From: Scedosporium boydii
Lineage: Eukaryota; Ascomycota; Sordariomycetes; Microascales; Microascaceae
Length of the DNA: 64,000 nt
Direction of reading: 5' to 3'
NCBI GenBank assembly: GCA_002221725.1
Contig: NJFT01000071.1
Location: 113,271-177,270, forward strand
Part shown: positions 1 through 10,551 of the stretch, in pieces
Layout: each line of letters begins with the position of its first letter
How positions within the stretch are numbered: position 1 is the first letter of the stretch
Made by a program: the position numbers and the translations under genes
Notes under the pieces: generated by a model
Told to the model about the DNA's origin: nothing
Database searches by the model: none
What the model saw: only the letters and a program-made list of their open reading frames with translations

Positions 1-352
1 TCCCCGACCCCATGCTGCGCCTGCAATGAATCCTCACAACGTCGTATTTTTGTCCTTCATTGCTGACGCCAACACGGCAGTTCGCTTTCCCCATAAAATG
101 AAAAACTTCCGGTGGAAGTGCTCTAACCCAAAGCTCAGATCTCGGGAGAGAGATCAATGGCAAGTATCTAGACTCAGGGCATATATGAATACGGCCTGGA
201 CGCCGTCGTAGATTAATTCATATTGCATAGCTGATCTTCCATCCTATTACAATCCATGCACTCAATTTAACCCCAGGAAATAGCGGTCCAGCCCGCACTC
301 GGCTAAATTTGATTCTGCATAAACAGTCACTGATTAACCTGGTGTCGCCACC
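1..352. other. 5' flank of tannase gene, no gene seen
   Basis: No coding exon or RNA gene is recognisable here. The stretch ends in a good fungal start context (GCCACC immediately before the ATG at 353), so its right part is probably the 5' untranslated region and promoter of the tannase-family gene. I see no convincing TATA box. Confidence 0.5.
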
Positions 353-2074
353 ATGATCACCTGCGGAGTACTATTCGCGGTGGCAATCTTCCTGCTGTCC
401 TTCACTGAATCAGCTCCATCCAACAGGGAGCCGCGTGCGTTACCGGGTCTCGACAGATGCGTTCCAAGTACATTCCGCTCCGTCATTAATCGATATGGGG
501 GTGCACTAGCTGCGGGCTCGCCCTACACTTCGGACAACGAGCCATACGCCCAGAACCTTAAAGTTCTTATCTTGGCCAAGGATGCTGGCGTGTCTGACAT
601 TTGCGGCATCCGGGTCAACCTAACAGCGAATCCCAACGATGGCAACGACGTCTCTTTCGAGATCTACCTACCCAGCCCGACGAAGTGGAACCGTCGGTTT
701 CTCACGGTCGGCAATGGCGGCTTCAATGGAGGGACTAGTCGATTGGACATGCTAACCCGATCCGTGCACGGGTGGGCCGTCATGTCCACCAACACCGGCC
801 ATGAAGAACAGGGAATGGGCTGGGCTGTGAGGGGCGAAGAAGTCCAAAAGGACTGGGCTTGGAGAGCTATGAGCCAGTCCCTCCCATTCGCCAAGGCGGT
901 GGTCGCGGCGTACTATGGGAATGTGAAGACGGTGGCTAACTACTACTCCGGTTGCTCGACTGGTGGCAGGATGGGTATCCGGCAGATCCAAGAAGACCCC
1001 AACAGCTTCGACGGCATGTTGATTGGCGCTCCTGCTTGGAATGTCAAGTCCGCCATGCCGGTTCTTTCGCGGGTCGGCTGGCTCGGAGAAAAATTTGGTC
1101 TGAATCCCACTTTCGACCCCAACCTTTTCGTTCGCATCTCCGATCGCGTCTATCGGGAGTGCAACGTAATAGGCCATGACAAGTCTACCGACGACGGCGT
1201 GGTGAGGGACTCGGCTGCTTGCCTCGAACACTTCCTGCAGTCGGGGATTCGAGGCCCAGTCTGGGATGGCCTGGATTGCACCGTGGACAACCCGAACTGC
1301 GTTTCATTTTCCCAACGCGAGGCCTTCTTGATCATAGCGCAGGAATTCAAACGTCCGCCATCGAACCAGAGCTATGCTGGGGACGGCTTCGATATCACTG
1401 CGCCCGTGGACTTTAGCGTCTTTCTCCTCCAACCGAACCTCATGGGATTCGATCAAGACTTCTCTCGATACATGCTAGGTCAAGAATTGATCTGGGATAA
1501 TGACACGAACGGCGCCCTTTTGATTGACAAGTCGAATGCTTGGGATACCCGAGTTCGAGCCAACGCTGATCCGTCCGTACTCAATGGCTGGAAAGGAAAG
1601 GTTATCCTGTACACAGGGACGGCGGACGGCTATGTCTCCACTGAAGGGACTCGGCGCGCCTTTGCTCTTGCTGGCGGCAATGACAATCCGAACCTCAAAT
1701 TCTTCGAACTCCCCGGAATGCCACATTGTGTTGACCTGGGGACAGGCGGGAAGCAGCCCCCTTGGTATATTGGAGGTGTCGCCAACTATCTCAAGTCCCC
1801 GACCAATTCGCGGTGGCATATGCCTAACAACACGAGCCCTCCGCTTAACAACCCCGAGCACGATGCCCTTAACGCCTTGACTGCGTGGGTGGAGGGTCAA
1901 AACTGGAGGCCGCCGACCTCTGCACCAACACAATTCACGTCCACCGCATTCGCAAACTGGCCGAATTTGACAATATCAAAACAGAGACCGATATGCGCGT
2001 CTCCCCTCAGACAAGAGTGGGATGGAAAGGGCGATGTGAATCGGAAAGAGAGCTGGTCATGCGTCGCATCATAA
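353..2074 (+). CDS. Secreted tannase / feruloyl esterase family protein
   Basis: Single-exon gene of 573 residues. Residues 1-20 form a hydrophobic signal peptide (MITCGVLFAVAIFLLSF...), so the product is probably secreted. The body matches the fungal tannase/feruloyl esterase family (alpha/beta-hydrolase fold). The family's CS-D-HC arrangement is visible: Cys201-Ser202 in GCSTGG, Asp425 in TADGY, and His458-Cys459 in GMPHC, where the two cysteines would form the disulphide joining the catalytic Ser and His. Length is normal for the family. Members hydrolyse ester bonds of gallotannins or of feruloyl groups on plant cell-wall polysaccharides; which one cannot be told from sequence. The start sits in a strong context (GCCACCATG). 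It is followed by a 1.5-kb gap before the convergent rhodanese gene. Confidence 0.93.
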   Translation: MITCGVLFAVAIFLLSFTESAPSNREPRALPGLDRCVPSTFRSVINRYGGALAAGSPYTSDNEPYAQNLKVLILAKDAGVSDICGIRVNLTANPNDGNDVSFEIYLPSPTKWNRRFLTVGNGGFNGGTSRLDMLTRSVHGWAVMSTNTGHEEQGMGWAVRGEEVQKDWAWRAMSQSLPFAKAVVAAYYGNVKTVANYYSGCSTGGRMGIRQIQEDPNSFDGMLIGAPAWNVKSAMPVLSRVGWLGEKFGLNPTFDPNLFVRISDRVYRECNVIGHDKSTDDGVVRDSAACLEHFLQSGIRGPVWDGLDCTVDNPNCVSFSQREAFLIIAQEFKRPPSNQSYAGDGFDITAPVDFSVFLLQPNLMGFDQDFSRYMLGQELIWDNDTNGALLIDKSNAWDTRVRANADPSVLNGWKGKVILYTGTADGYVSTEGTRRAFALAGGNDNPNLKFFELPGMPHCVDLGTGGKQPPWYIGGVANYLKSPTNSRWHMPNNTSPPLNNPEHDALNALTAWVEGQNWRPPTSAPTQFTSTAFANWPNLTISKQRPICASPLRQEWDGKGDVNRKESWSCVAS

Positions 2075-2739
2075 TAGGGGATGAAAGAATCTTTCGTATA
2101 ACGGCAGCCGACAGCGTCTATCTGCTAGGCCTAGTCCAAACTGGTAGTTGTTAAGTTGTAGGTTAGAGGCCTGCTAAGTAATGTCTTCAGTTTAGTAGTC
2201 TTTTGAACGAAGTTGATTATTTTTCCGAGGTCCGTGGATGAAAATTACTCAGTACTGAGTTGCGGCTTTGCTAGCGTGAATGCGGTCAGAAATAAACGCT
2301 ATCCTAGCTTCAAGTTATCTGGAGGGTCACGGCGGCCGTCCCATATGGCGTATCAGATCGGGAGCGGGATACTGTAGTTATACCTGCACCAGGAAATATA
2401 AAACCTCAATGGCCCCGACCTGGAGGAGGAGATATACGAACTGCCCGCTAATATTGAACAACTGTCTGACACACTTTGCAGCCATGGAACTTATATACAT
2501 TCTCCTTTTGTGGCCCTTGTTGTCCTAAGTGACTCGGCCCCATTAAAACGGGCCCTAAGCTGGGTTTTCTGACACCCTGAACTGTTCGCCGTGGTCGGGA
2601 CGCTCCTAAGTCCGACGATGGAAGATTTCTAGTCCCACAGGCCAATGCCACTTCTCGGGAGGCGTTCAATGCCCGTCGCCCCATAGGTTATCTATCACCT
2701 GATCTCTTTAATAAAACTACCGATGTATTGTCATCCCCG
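2075..2739. other. Intergenic, no intact gene
   Basis: This is the 3' flank of the tannase gene. Only short unrelated reading frames occur. It may include further decayed parts of the beta-propeller relic that begins near 2740, but I could not recognise any. Confidence 0.4.
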
Positions 2740-3385
2740 GAGAAGGGAGCCAGGTCCGGACGATGGGGGAATCTCAACCGGAGTATGGCGTCGTATATTA
2801 GTTTGGTATCGTGGGGCGGTAATCGTATGGGCCTGTACTTCATGGGAAGAACGGTTCACGTTAGCACAAGTACCTAGAAGAACGAAGCTGGGAAAGCTGG
2901 GGGTGGTTTGGGAGTTTCGCGCGCCCTCGGCATGCAGCTGGGGAAAGGGCAAAATGGAGGTGTATGCCTCTGGTGACGATGGTCAGTGTTGGTACAGGAA
3001 ATTACGATGAGAAAACCCCGGGATGGGATTGAAGTTGGGTACGAATGAGCGGCTATATTGACAGCCCTCCAGGCCATGACCTTGGGGTCCGATCACATGA
3101 GTGTTTTCTGCGAAGGCGAGAACGGACAAGCTCGGACGGGAAGTGGGCTGATGACGGGAGTTAGGGTGCCCTGGTGGGGAGTTGAAGTATCCGCCAGATG
3201 TTGTGGTGTATGAGAATGAGATGGAGGTGTGCATCACGGCTCCGGACGATTCCATCTATTGCGGGGAGTGGGGGATGGGTAGAAAGGTGGCTTCGAAGCC
3301 TCATCCCATTGCCCAGGGTATTGACAAGGTAGATGAGTACGGGTATGGGACGAATGGAGGTTTCGAGGGATACTATGCATAACGG
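2740..3385 (+). pseudogene. Degenerate PLL/DUF346-like beta-propeller relic
   Basis: Scattered plus-strand segments in different frames resemble the blade repeat of PLL-like (DUF346) lectin-type beta-propellers, whose unit runs roughly as SW-GxGRxDVFxxGxDxxxWxxxW...W..LG. The clearest segment, at about 2926-3050, reads SWGKGKMEVYASGDDGQCWY followed by a WDWKLG turn. A second blade-like piece lies near 3075-3130 (WGPITHVFSAKARTDKL) and a third near 3190-3260 (VVVYENEMEVCITAPDDSIY). Stop codons and frame changes separate them, so no continuous protein is possible. The assignment rests on remembered repeat texture and is tentative. Confidence 0.3.
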
Positions 3386-3596
3386 GGTAATAGGCAGAGG
3401 TCGGCGTCGACTCAGAGAGGTTTCGGTCCTTCATCAATGTTGAGACCTTGGAAAATTAAATGGCAGGCGCAGTTTTGTATTGTTATTTGGCGCCTCCAAT
3501 GAAATTGATAGTCAAGACATAAAATTCGTTCGGCATGAAGCCATCTCTGATAGAATGCAATCAAAATCCAAGCTTTCACCAACTCACGCACTTCCC

Positions 3597-4547
3597 TCAT
3601 AGCTCCATGTCATAGTACTGGCTCCACTCTTGAGCCGAACCATCATACATGACAACATTATCGAAACCGAGAATCCTGGTGAGCACGAAGTACCAACTGC
3701 TGGCGTAGCCACCAACACCGCAATACACGATAATCTGACCACGGTTCCTCCCTACGTTCCATCCAACAGCAGAGCGGAACTGGGAAAGCAGTTGGAGTGC
3801 ACTCTTGTAGCTACCGTCTGCGTTCCAGATGTTCTTGGCCGGAAGCGATACGGCGCTCGGAATATGTCCGGGCTTAAGAGCCCATTCCTCGATGACGCTC
3901 CCGTTGTAGACTGATTTGTCACGACCATCAACGAGGTAGATGCCCTGGTCCTTCTTGTTCAAGTTGGCGGCGACGTAGCTGATGTTGACGAGGAAAGACC
4001 TGTCTTCCTGTGCGGTATATGTCTTAGCGACCGGCGTGGGCACGGCCGTGGTAATGGGGAAGCCTTCCAACTCCCAACCGGGGAAACCGCCATCCAAAAC
4101 GGCAACCCTTCCCTCAGAAATGCCAGCGTACTTCAAAGTAGTGGCCACGCGCGGACCCGCAGCCTGGGGGAAAGCAGGGACACCCACACCGTGGACGAGG
4201 ACGACTTTTGTAGCCGGATTAGGATTGCTGACGCCAATTGAGGAGAGGGTGGCAAAGACGTTGGCGGAGGGGGGCATCTCAAGCAGGAGATCGCCAGGAC
4301 CCATGTCACTCCAGGCGGAGACTGGTTCGAACGGCACACTGACGCTGTTGGGGATGTGTGAAGTGGCGTATTCGTCGGCCGAGCGCAGATCAATCACAAC
4401 GAGGTCCAAGTACTCGGCGCACCTGTTGAGCCACCAGGGGCTCACAGTGGCGCCGAACAGGTTGCATACAATGGGTGTGACAGCTGAGACGGTCGAGAAT
4501 TGACCGGCCAGAAGCACCAGGGCTGAAAGGGTAGCGGGACGAAACAT
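3597..4547 (-). CDS. Secreted two-domain rhodanese (sulfurtransferase)
   Basis: Single-exon gene of 316 residues with a clear N-terminal signal peptide (MFRPATLSALVLLAGQFSTVSA). Two rhodanese modules follow. The first contains VIDLRSADEYATSHIPNSVS but no catalytic cysteine loop is evident. The second contains VDGRDKSVYNGS and ends with the active loop YCGVGGYAS, placing the presumed persulfide-carrying cysteine at residue 276. This is the usual layout of thiosulfate/3-mercaptopyruvate sulfurtransferases, in which only the C-terminal module is catalytic. Those enzymes are normally cytosolic or mitochondrial, so a secretory leader is notable. The donor and acceptor of sulfur cannot be inferred. 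It converges on the tannase side and faces a 2-kb empty region upstream. Confidence 0.88.
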   Translation of the reverse strand: MFRPATLSALVLLAGQFSTVSAVTPIVCNLFGATVSPWWLNRCAEYLDLVVIDLRSADEYATSHIPNSVSVPFEPVSAWSDMGPGDLLLEMPPSANVFATLSSIGVSNPNPATKVVLVHGVGVPAFPQAAGPRVATTLKYAGISEGRVAVLDGGFPGWELEGFPITTAVPTPVAKTYTAQEDRSFLVNISYVAANLNKKDQGIYLVDGRDKSVYNGSVIEEWALKPGHIPSAVSLPAKNIWNADGSYKSALQLLSQFRSAVGWNVGRNRGQIIVYCGVGGYASSWYFVLTRILGFDNVVMYDGSAQEWSQYYDMEL

Positions 4548-6587
4548 GATGGATGGCTAAACAAGGGACGGTATCGGTACCAAGGAGCGGGTTTTCTGGG
4601 AAGAGTGGTTATGATTGAACAAGCAATCGAGATTATTTTTGCAGCCTTCCCAAGCCAGAGAGGAGGGAGGGCTTCCAGAGCTATTTAACTGATTTGTCTT
4701 GGAAAATCCAACGGCATGGCCCAGGTTATGAGAGCAGATTCACTGGGACGTGATATGTCGTATTCTGCTTCTGGAAATCTATAGAAGAAGGGGAAATGCC
4801 AGAGTTCAGCGGGCGGGCGCCGGCGGCCAGTCTGTCGGGGCGGGCCATTGACGGACACGGTTACGACGCTCAAGAAGACAGTCGACATGGCTCCAGCTAA
4901 TGAAAGGGCAGCTTACGTACCCGACTGGGAAAAGGTCGCTTCCGGGCATGGGAAATGGCATATCCGGGGCCTGATGACACTGGGATGGCCATGGTAATGC
5001 CTGGGTCTTGGTGGTGCTGGTGCAGGAAATATTGCAGCCCGCTTGCTTCAATTCAGTTACTGTACATCGTACGACTGCAGAAGCGAGCCTGGAAATGGGC
5101 ACTCGACGATGACAGAGTACAAATAATGCAAGAGCCAGGTCAAGGTTACGGACGCCGCGGAAGTCTGAAGAGGACCGTTCCCGCACTAAGGGCGGCGGGT
5201 CGGGTACTAAATAGGGGATTGGCCCGCAACCATTCTTCAAGGGAAGGGGTTCCATGCGACCCGAGGCCCAAATTGGGCGTAGTGGCTTGGCCGGCCTTGA
5301 CCGGTTGAAAAGTGCGGCTTTGGCTGTTCATGATCGGGATGGCAGGGCGGGAAGGTCTTCTCATTGTCTGAAGAACTGCCCAACAAGGAGTTCATGTTGT
5401 GTACTTCGTACTTCGGAGTTCAAGCTTGAACTAGTGGACAATATCGCCTGGGGGAGAAATTGATCGGACCTGAGTTAGTGGAACATTATCTGGAGAATGG
5501 GACCGCAATTTAAATCTGTTCCCCCTGCCCTTGCTGCCCTTGGACAATGAACATAAACGAGACGATATTTCCTCTCCACAGCTAACGACAATGCGGCCTC
5601 CTCCAATATAGAGAACCAGGGATTGATGGCTAGGCCATTGTTCGGTCGTAATAGACGAGCCAGAGTTAGGCCAGCTTCATGCTGTAAGGTTGAATTTACG
5701 AGCTGTCTCGGTTCGAATTCTGAGGAACAAAATTACATAGAAGGACCAAAACGCAGAGGCTAGTCTATCCGTAACCCGTACTCCGTACGAGGTCGTGTAA
5801 TGGCGGCAGGTGGTGGCAGGAAATATACGCCACTCGAGGGGGCCTGAGCAAGAGAGGGACGGCCCAGATGCGTATCAGGCCATGAGGTGCGTCTTGCCAA
5901 GAGCAAGACCACATCATCTTAATTCCCAGGTAATAACAGCGAGTCAGTGCCCTCTTCGATCGTGTTTTACCAGGCCAATGACAACGCACCCCAGGCTGCT
6001 TTGACGCTCGGACTCCCTGCGCCAGGCGAACACCACCACCACCCGCCTGCAGCCTGCGGCACCCCGTACTCGACGTGAAAACAAACTACTCAACGAACGG
6101 TCCTAGATTATTTGGGTGGTGCACCAAACGATGGCGAATCGACGGGCCTAGACCGGTTAAGGTTTACTAATACGGGTCATATTGAGGAGATCCCTGTTCG
6201 TAGCCCGTCCCGGAACAGGATCATGCAGCGTCCCGGGTGCGCCATGGTGGCAACCCAACTTGCGCAGTGACGCTTTGCGAGAGAAGACCGGCCAATTCAC
6301 TTTTTCAGCATTTAGACTTTCGCTCACAATCTTTGGTGAATTTTTCTCCGGATGGCGTCGTGCAGCCCGCCCCCTTGAACCAACATGTCATCGAAGCCGT
6401 GAATTTCACTGCAGCCTTTCAGCCCCGCATGGATGGAAGCGCCGCTCGAGGCAGATCCATTGATGGCTAAAATCAACCGTCACCCTCCAGACTTCGAAAA
6501 GCTGAGCGGTGCGAGGAGGCGGAAGCTAATGATCTAGTCGTGTCCACTCGACCTTTCAACCCTCATCGACAGCCGTCACCGAACACA
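4548..6587. other. 2-kb intergenic region, nothing recognised
   Basis: This lies between divergent genes: rhodanese on the minus strand and the rhodopsin-domain protein on the plus strand. Reading frames here are short and have no family-like texture. A GGTTCGAATTC string near 5709 resembles a tRNA B box, but no tRNA can be folded around it. Confidence 0.5.
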
Positions 6588-8066
6588 ATGTCGTCGTCAC
6601 CTCCCGATCGGCCTCCGGGCTATGCTGAAGAGAACAAGGGGCCTCTAATTCTGACGACAATTTCTATCATGACCGGAATCGCCTTCCTGTTCGTTACGGC
6701 AAGAATCATAAGCAGGCGCATATCGATCAAGAAAATTGCACTCGACGATTACATTACCATTCTCTGCATTGTAGGTGCTCCTGTCGTTCCTCCCGTTGGC
6801 GATGATACCTCGCAACTGCCTGGTCGGCCCATCTCTGAGAACCTTGTGAAGAGCTAATAAGATTTGTGGACTAGGTACTGAGTATCCTATATGTCGGTCT
6901 TGCCTCGGTCGCGATCCGCTATGGGGGAGGCAAACACCTCGACACCCTCGAACCCAAAGATTCGTCGAAGGCGATTTACTACACGCTCGTCTCTTTCGTC
7001 CCTGGCGTTATGTCCTTCACGATTCCGAAATACGCCGTCGTCATTCTTCTCGCCAAGATCCTCGGTCCGGGGAGGGTACATCGCATTGTTATGTGGACTG
7101 TCTCGGTGGTATACTTCCTTATAGCGGTCGGAATGCTCGTCATCAACTTTGCGCAATGCACGCCAGCCGCCACGCAATGGGGAGGGGCGGAAGGCACATG
7201 CTGGGATAGGAGAATCACGGTTGCGTATGCTTTGGCGCTTGGAGGTATGTTTCCACCTCCTTTCCTCTTTTCTGGTTTCTCTTCGTAATGAGATGCTAAT
7301 GTGTTGGCGAACCTTAACTAATGTAGTTGCATCCGCGCTATTCGACTTCTACTTGGCGATATACCCTACGATTATCCTCTTGGGATTGCAAATGAACTGG
7401 AAGAAGAAGCTCGCGCTATCCTCTTCACTTGGGTTTGGATACTGGTACGTCGTTCACCTGATAATACGGGACACCTATCCGGGGCTAGGAAAACTAACAA
7501 TGATATGTGTATAGTGCGGGTGCGATCACCATTTATAAATGCACCACTTTACCTGGGTTGCTTCACCTCCAAGACTTCACTTGTATGGATCAACCAAGCC
7601 CCCTTCCATAGGATACTTATCGGCCAGGGCTAACCTAGCTGACAGATGCGGTTGACGATGTTGTGCTCTGGACCAAGTAGGCTGCACCTCACCCCTTGCC
7701 TCCCCGCTTCTAGATCTCTGCTTTTATTAGCCTTATGAGCTAACCTCCTTGACTTTCCTCAGCATCGAGGCCAACTGTGTTCTCATTGGCGCTTGTATCC
7801 CCACCCTCTATCCTCTCGTCAAAAAGGTGTTTGGCTCGTCGGCCCTAGGCGGAAGTACCCCGAATGAAAACGACGGCTCAGGTCCTCAGGGGAAAAAATA
7901 TAACATCGTAACCATCGGTTCCACCGGAAAGAAGAGGAAAATTTGGACGTCGACGTTCGAGCTTGAGACTACACGCGCCGCGGAGAGCCAAGACGTCATA
8001 TTAGGGATCGAACAGGCCAGGTCGGTTCACTCAGGCACGGAGGGACAACGAGACGAGCGAGTCTAG
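6588..8066 (+). CDS. Fungal rhodopsin-domain seven-helix membrane protein
   Basis: Six exons: 6588-6770, 6875-7244, 7327-7444, 7515-7582, 7646-7676, 7763-8066 (1,074 nt, 357 residues). All introns are GT-AG and all phases agree. The protein fits the fungal-specific rhodopsin domain family of integral membrane proteins. Helix 1 is followed by the typical KKIALDDY turn, then LVSFVPGVMSFTIPKYAVVILL, a Cys in NFAQCTPAATQW, the CAGAITIYKCTTLP stretch, DFTYAVDDVVLW and a last helix EANCVLIGACIPTLYPL. About seven membrane segments are expected, with a polar cytoplasmic tail of roughly 70 residues. No retinal-binding lysine is implied by this family. Some PTH11-like receptors share the fold, but there is no CFEM domain here. 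Its ligand and role are unknown. Confidence 0.88.
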
Positions 8067-8679
8067 GGAGACACATCGGGCAATTGGCGATACAGGAAGG
8101 TCTCGCGGTGGCCATGTGGATTGTTCGTGTCGCTTGACATGTAGGATTATGATGTCTGGCCCTCTTTTTATGAAGTCGTCTACGGTTATACGGCCAGGCG
8201 ACAAGGCAATGGCGTCGGAGGATTGTTTTATCGGGAAGGTGGACGGAACAAAGGGAAATACCTAGTTTACTTGATACTCACGAGTATACATATTATGAGT
8301 TAAGCTTCCTCTTACGACTTCTGATTGCTTGGGTCCCACTTACATATGGGTGGATCAGGGAATCATGTTGCCGACTCCACTCGTTTGGCTTCACATTTAC
8401 CATGGGACCGGGTGTAGTACTTTAATATGATTTACTTATCCTTACATCTGTCCTACCCCGGAGTCGTATCGTTCTCGAGTCTCCTCCACAACATGTTATG
8501 CTGCTATCCAATGCTACGTCAACGGAGGAAACATAGCAACGGTCGGGGGGAGTCCCAATATTACTACACCATTCCATCCTGAAGAAATACATTACCATAT
8601 TGCAAGCGTGAAATTTACATTACCATCATACCCATCGTATCCATCATGTCCCCCACAAAATGAGCTCATTCATCAGCGC
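8067..8679. other. Convergent 3' intergenic region, nothing recognised
   Basis: This is the 3' flank shared by the rhodopsin-domain gene and the convergent NPP1-family gene. No exon, RNA or repeat is evident. Confidence 0.5.
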
Positions 8680-9570
8680 TCAAGGTGTGCCAGGCGAACC
8701 ATCATCCGCATTAACATCAAATGTAATACCCGACGGCTTCGCCCGAGTCAAGCTCCCAGAGAAGCTGGCATCTTTGAAACCAATATTGGCCTTACCGAAA
8801 TCATGCGCAAACAACAAGTCCCGTATGCCAGCAGGGAATCCGTTGTAGCTGATCAGGGAGCCTCGGAACCAGATGCCCTTGTGATTTTCGATGGCGTCGT
8901 CGGCAGTGTTCGCGAAGCGGAAGCAGTGCGTGGAGGCGCCGTCCTTATGGTAGACGATCTTGGGGTGTTCGCCATCCCACCGGACATCGGACGCCGGCTT
9001 GACTTGGTAATTGCCGTGCTGGCTCACACCGACGTATTGGGCCTTACCGTCACGCACCCAGACGGCGATGTGCTCCCAGTCATGGGTGTGGCCGGGATCC
9101 AAAAAGTATTGGATGGCGACATCCTTCTCAAAGTAATAGCCGTACAAGTAGACGCACCAGCCGTTGTTGCATCGCTGGCGGGAGTAGACGTTGTTGTTAT
9201 CAAGGTCCGAGGCGTCCCGGCAGTCGCTCGAATATCCGACCCAGTTGTGCGGCAAGCCCTCGGCAATCTTTCCCTGGGCATCGATGGCGGGCACATTATA
9301 ACAGCCATCCGTGTCAAAGTCTAGAGAGGGTTGCCAACGCAAGTCGTTTGCCGTGGCGCGTTGTGGAAGGGCAGTAGGAGGACCGATCGCGAGAAGGGAC
9401 ACGATCTGGTCCAAGTTCATGGATGTAGCGTTGAGCGCCGAGACATTGTTCACGGCCTCGACGCTAACCCGGGCATGAGATGCTAGGGATGGGGCTGCAT
9501 GGGCCACCAGAGGGGCGAAGGCAAGGAGAGGAAGAGCGGCCAAGCCGCCAAAAAGAGTCGAAGATATCAT
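8680..9570 (-). CDS. NPP1-domain secreted protein (NLP family)
   Basis: Single exon, 296 residues, starting at the ATG at 9570, which opens a strong signal peptide (MISSTLFGGLAALPLLAF). The mature part belongs to the NPP1 family (necrosis- and ethylene-inducing peptide 1-like proteins), secreted proteins that in plant-associated microbes can permeabilise plant membranes. The family heptapeptide is present at residues 160-166 as GHTHDWE, where the usual third residue is Arg. Four cysteines (90, 117, 134, 139) lie ahead of it, as expected for a disulphide-stabilised type. The C-terminus (FGKANIGFKDASFSGSL) is intact, so the frame is full length. Whether this copy is cytotoxic cannot be said: many NLPs are not, and the substitution lies in the conserved surface motif. 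Confidence 0.92.
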   Translation of the reverse strand: MISSTLFGGLAALPLLAFAPLVAHAAPSLASHARVSVEAVNNVSALNATSMNLDQIVSLLAIGPPTALPQRATANDLRWQPSLDFDTDGCYNVPAIDAQGKIAEGLPHNWVGYSSDCRDASDLDNNNVYSRQRCNNGWCVYLYGYYFEKDVAIQYFLDPGHTHDWEHIAVWVRDGKAQYVGVSQHGNYQVKPASDVRWDGEHPKIVYHKDGASTHCFRFANTADDAIENHKGIWFRGSLISYNGFPAGIRDLLFAHDFGKANIGFKDASFSGSLTRAKPSGITFDVNADDGSPGTP

Positions 9571-9676
9571 GGCTATTGATATTATCCAAAACTGTCGCGC
9601 CGCCAAGTGCGATTAAACATTAGTTGCTGCCCATCGTAGCTCTCCATGACCGCGCAAAGTGAAGAGGTCCCTGCCA

Positions 9677-9686
9677 CTTATATATA
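9677..9686 (-). promoter_or_regulatory. Possible TATA box of the NPP1-family gene
   Basis: On the minus strand this reads TATATATAAG, about 110 nt upstream of the ATG at 9570. Spacing is plausible for a fungal TATA element; there is no other support. Confidence 0.35.
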
Positions 9687-10256
9687 CGCAGATGATATTA
9701 TTCCTTCGAGGGCTTTGAGACCTGAACTCATTCAGGGGCAGCTTGGCAGCTCCATGACCCTCCAGTCCAAGGTCAGTAGGGACGCGCCGACCGCGAGATG
9801 GTCGTCCAGTCGCATTCCCGAAGCGGACAAATCCGAGCATGTAATTTCCCACGAGGGATGCATCGAAGGTCTGCTTGCTGCTCTGAGTGGCTCAGTCCTG
9901 GCACCCCTAGCACGTGGAATCGCGGGGGAACGATCGTCTATTGGTCACGGGTGCCCCCTGCACTAGGACTCTTTTCGCCGATTTAATCGTCAGGCATCCT
10001 GGAGGAAGGGTCACATTGGTTGGGGCTGTTTCTTGAAGAATGTCACCGGAGACGTCACTGGAGATGCTCGCTTGGCAGATGCCAGGGGAATTTTCAGTGC
10101 CCTTATCCGGCTCGCTGGTTGGTGCTGTATCTACAAGTAATAGTATTTCGCCGCATCTTTCTGGGAGGACGTCGAGACATTTTACGCAGGAAAACTCGAT
10201 CTTGTCTTTGTTCCGACTCAAGTTGCATTAAACTGCGGGGAGTCCCCTCGCTCTTC

Positions 10257-10551
10257 TAATTCGATTCTGCCGGATATGGCACTATTGCCGGCGATCAATG
10301 TGACGGTCTGGTTGTGTCCTGGAATACTACCTTCTTGGAAAAGCTGAAAAGCCCGCAATTATACGTACGAGGATGGCCGTCCGAGATTCCTGGTCGCCAG
10401 CTTGTGAAAATAATCCGAAAATCGACACCGACTCTTCTGCACGAAGAAAACGATATCGGCGAATTTTGGCCGTCACATTTTGCAGACAGCCCAATGGCGT
10501 TCACAGTGTTCGCCCACGGGCGCCCTTTCTTCGACACCTTTGGGTAAGTGC
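10257..10551 (+). pseudogene. Orphan exon-like fragment, unknown
   Basis: An open frame of about 98 codons reads with protein-like composition (VVSWNTTFLEKLKSPQLYVR, then WPSHFADSPMAFTVFAHGRP). It runs directly into a consensus 5' splice donor, GTAAGT, after the codons for FDTFG. No start codon lies in the frame, since a TAA precedes it, and I find no matching exon on either side. It therefore looks like a leftover internal exon of a lost gene. I do not recognise the family. Confidence 0.2.

Noticed and set aside
5701..5725. GGTTCGAATTC resembling a tRNA B box
   Set aside because: No A box at suitable spacing and no pairing acceptor or T stem could be drawn.
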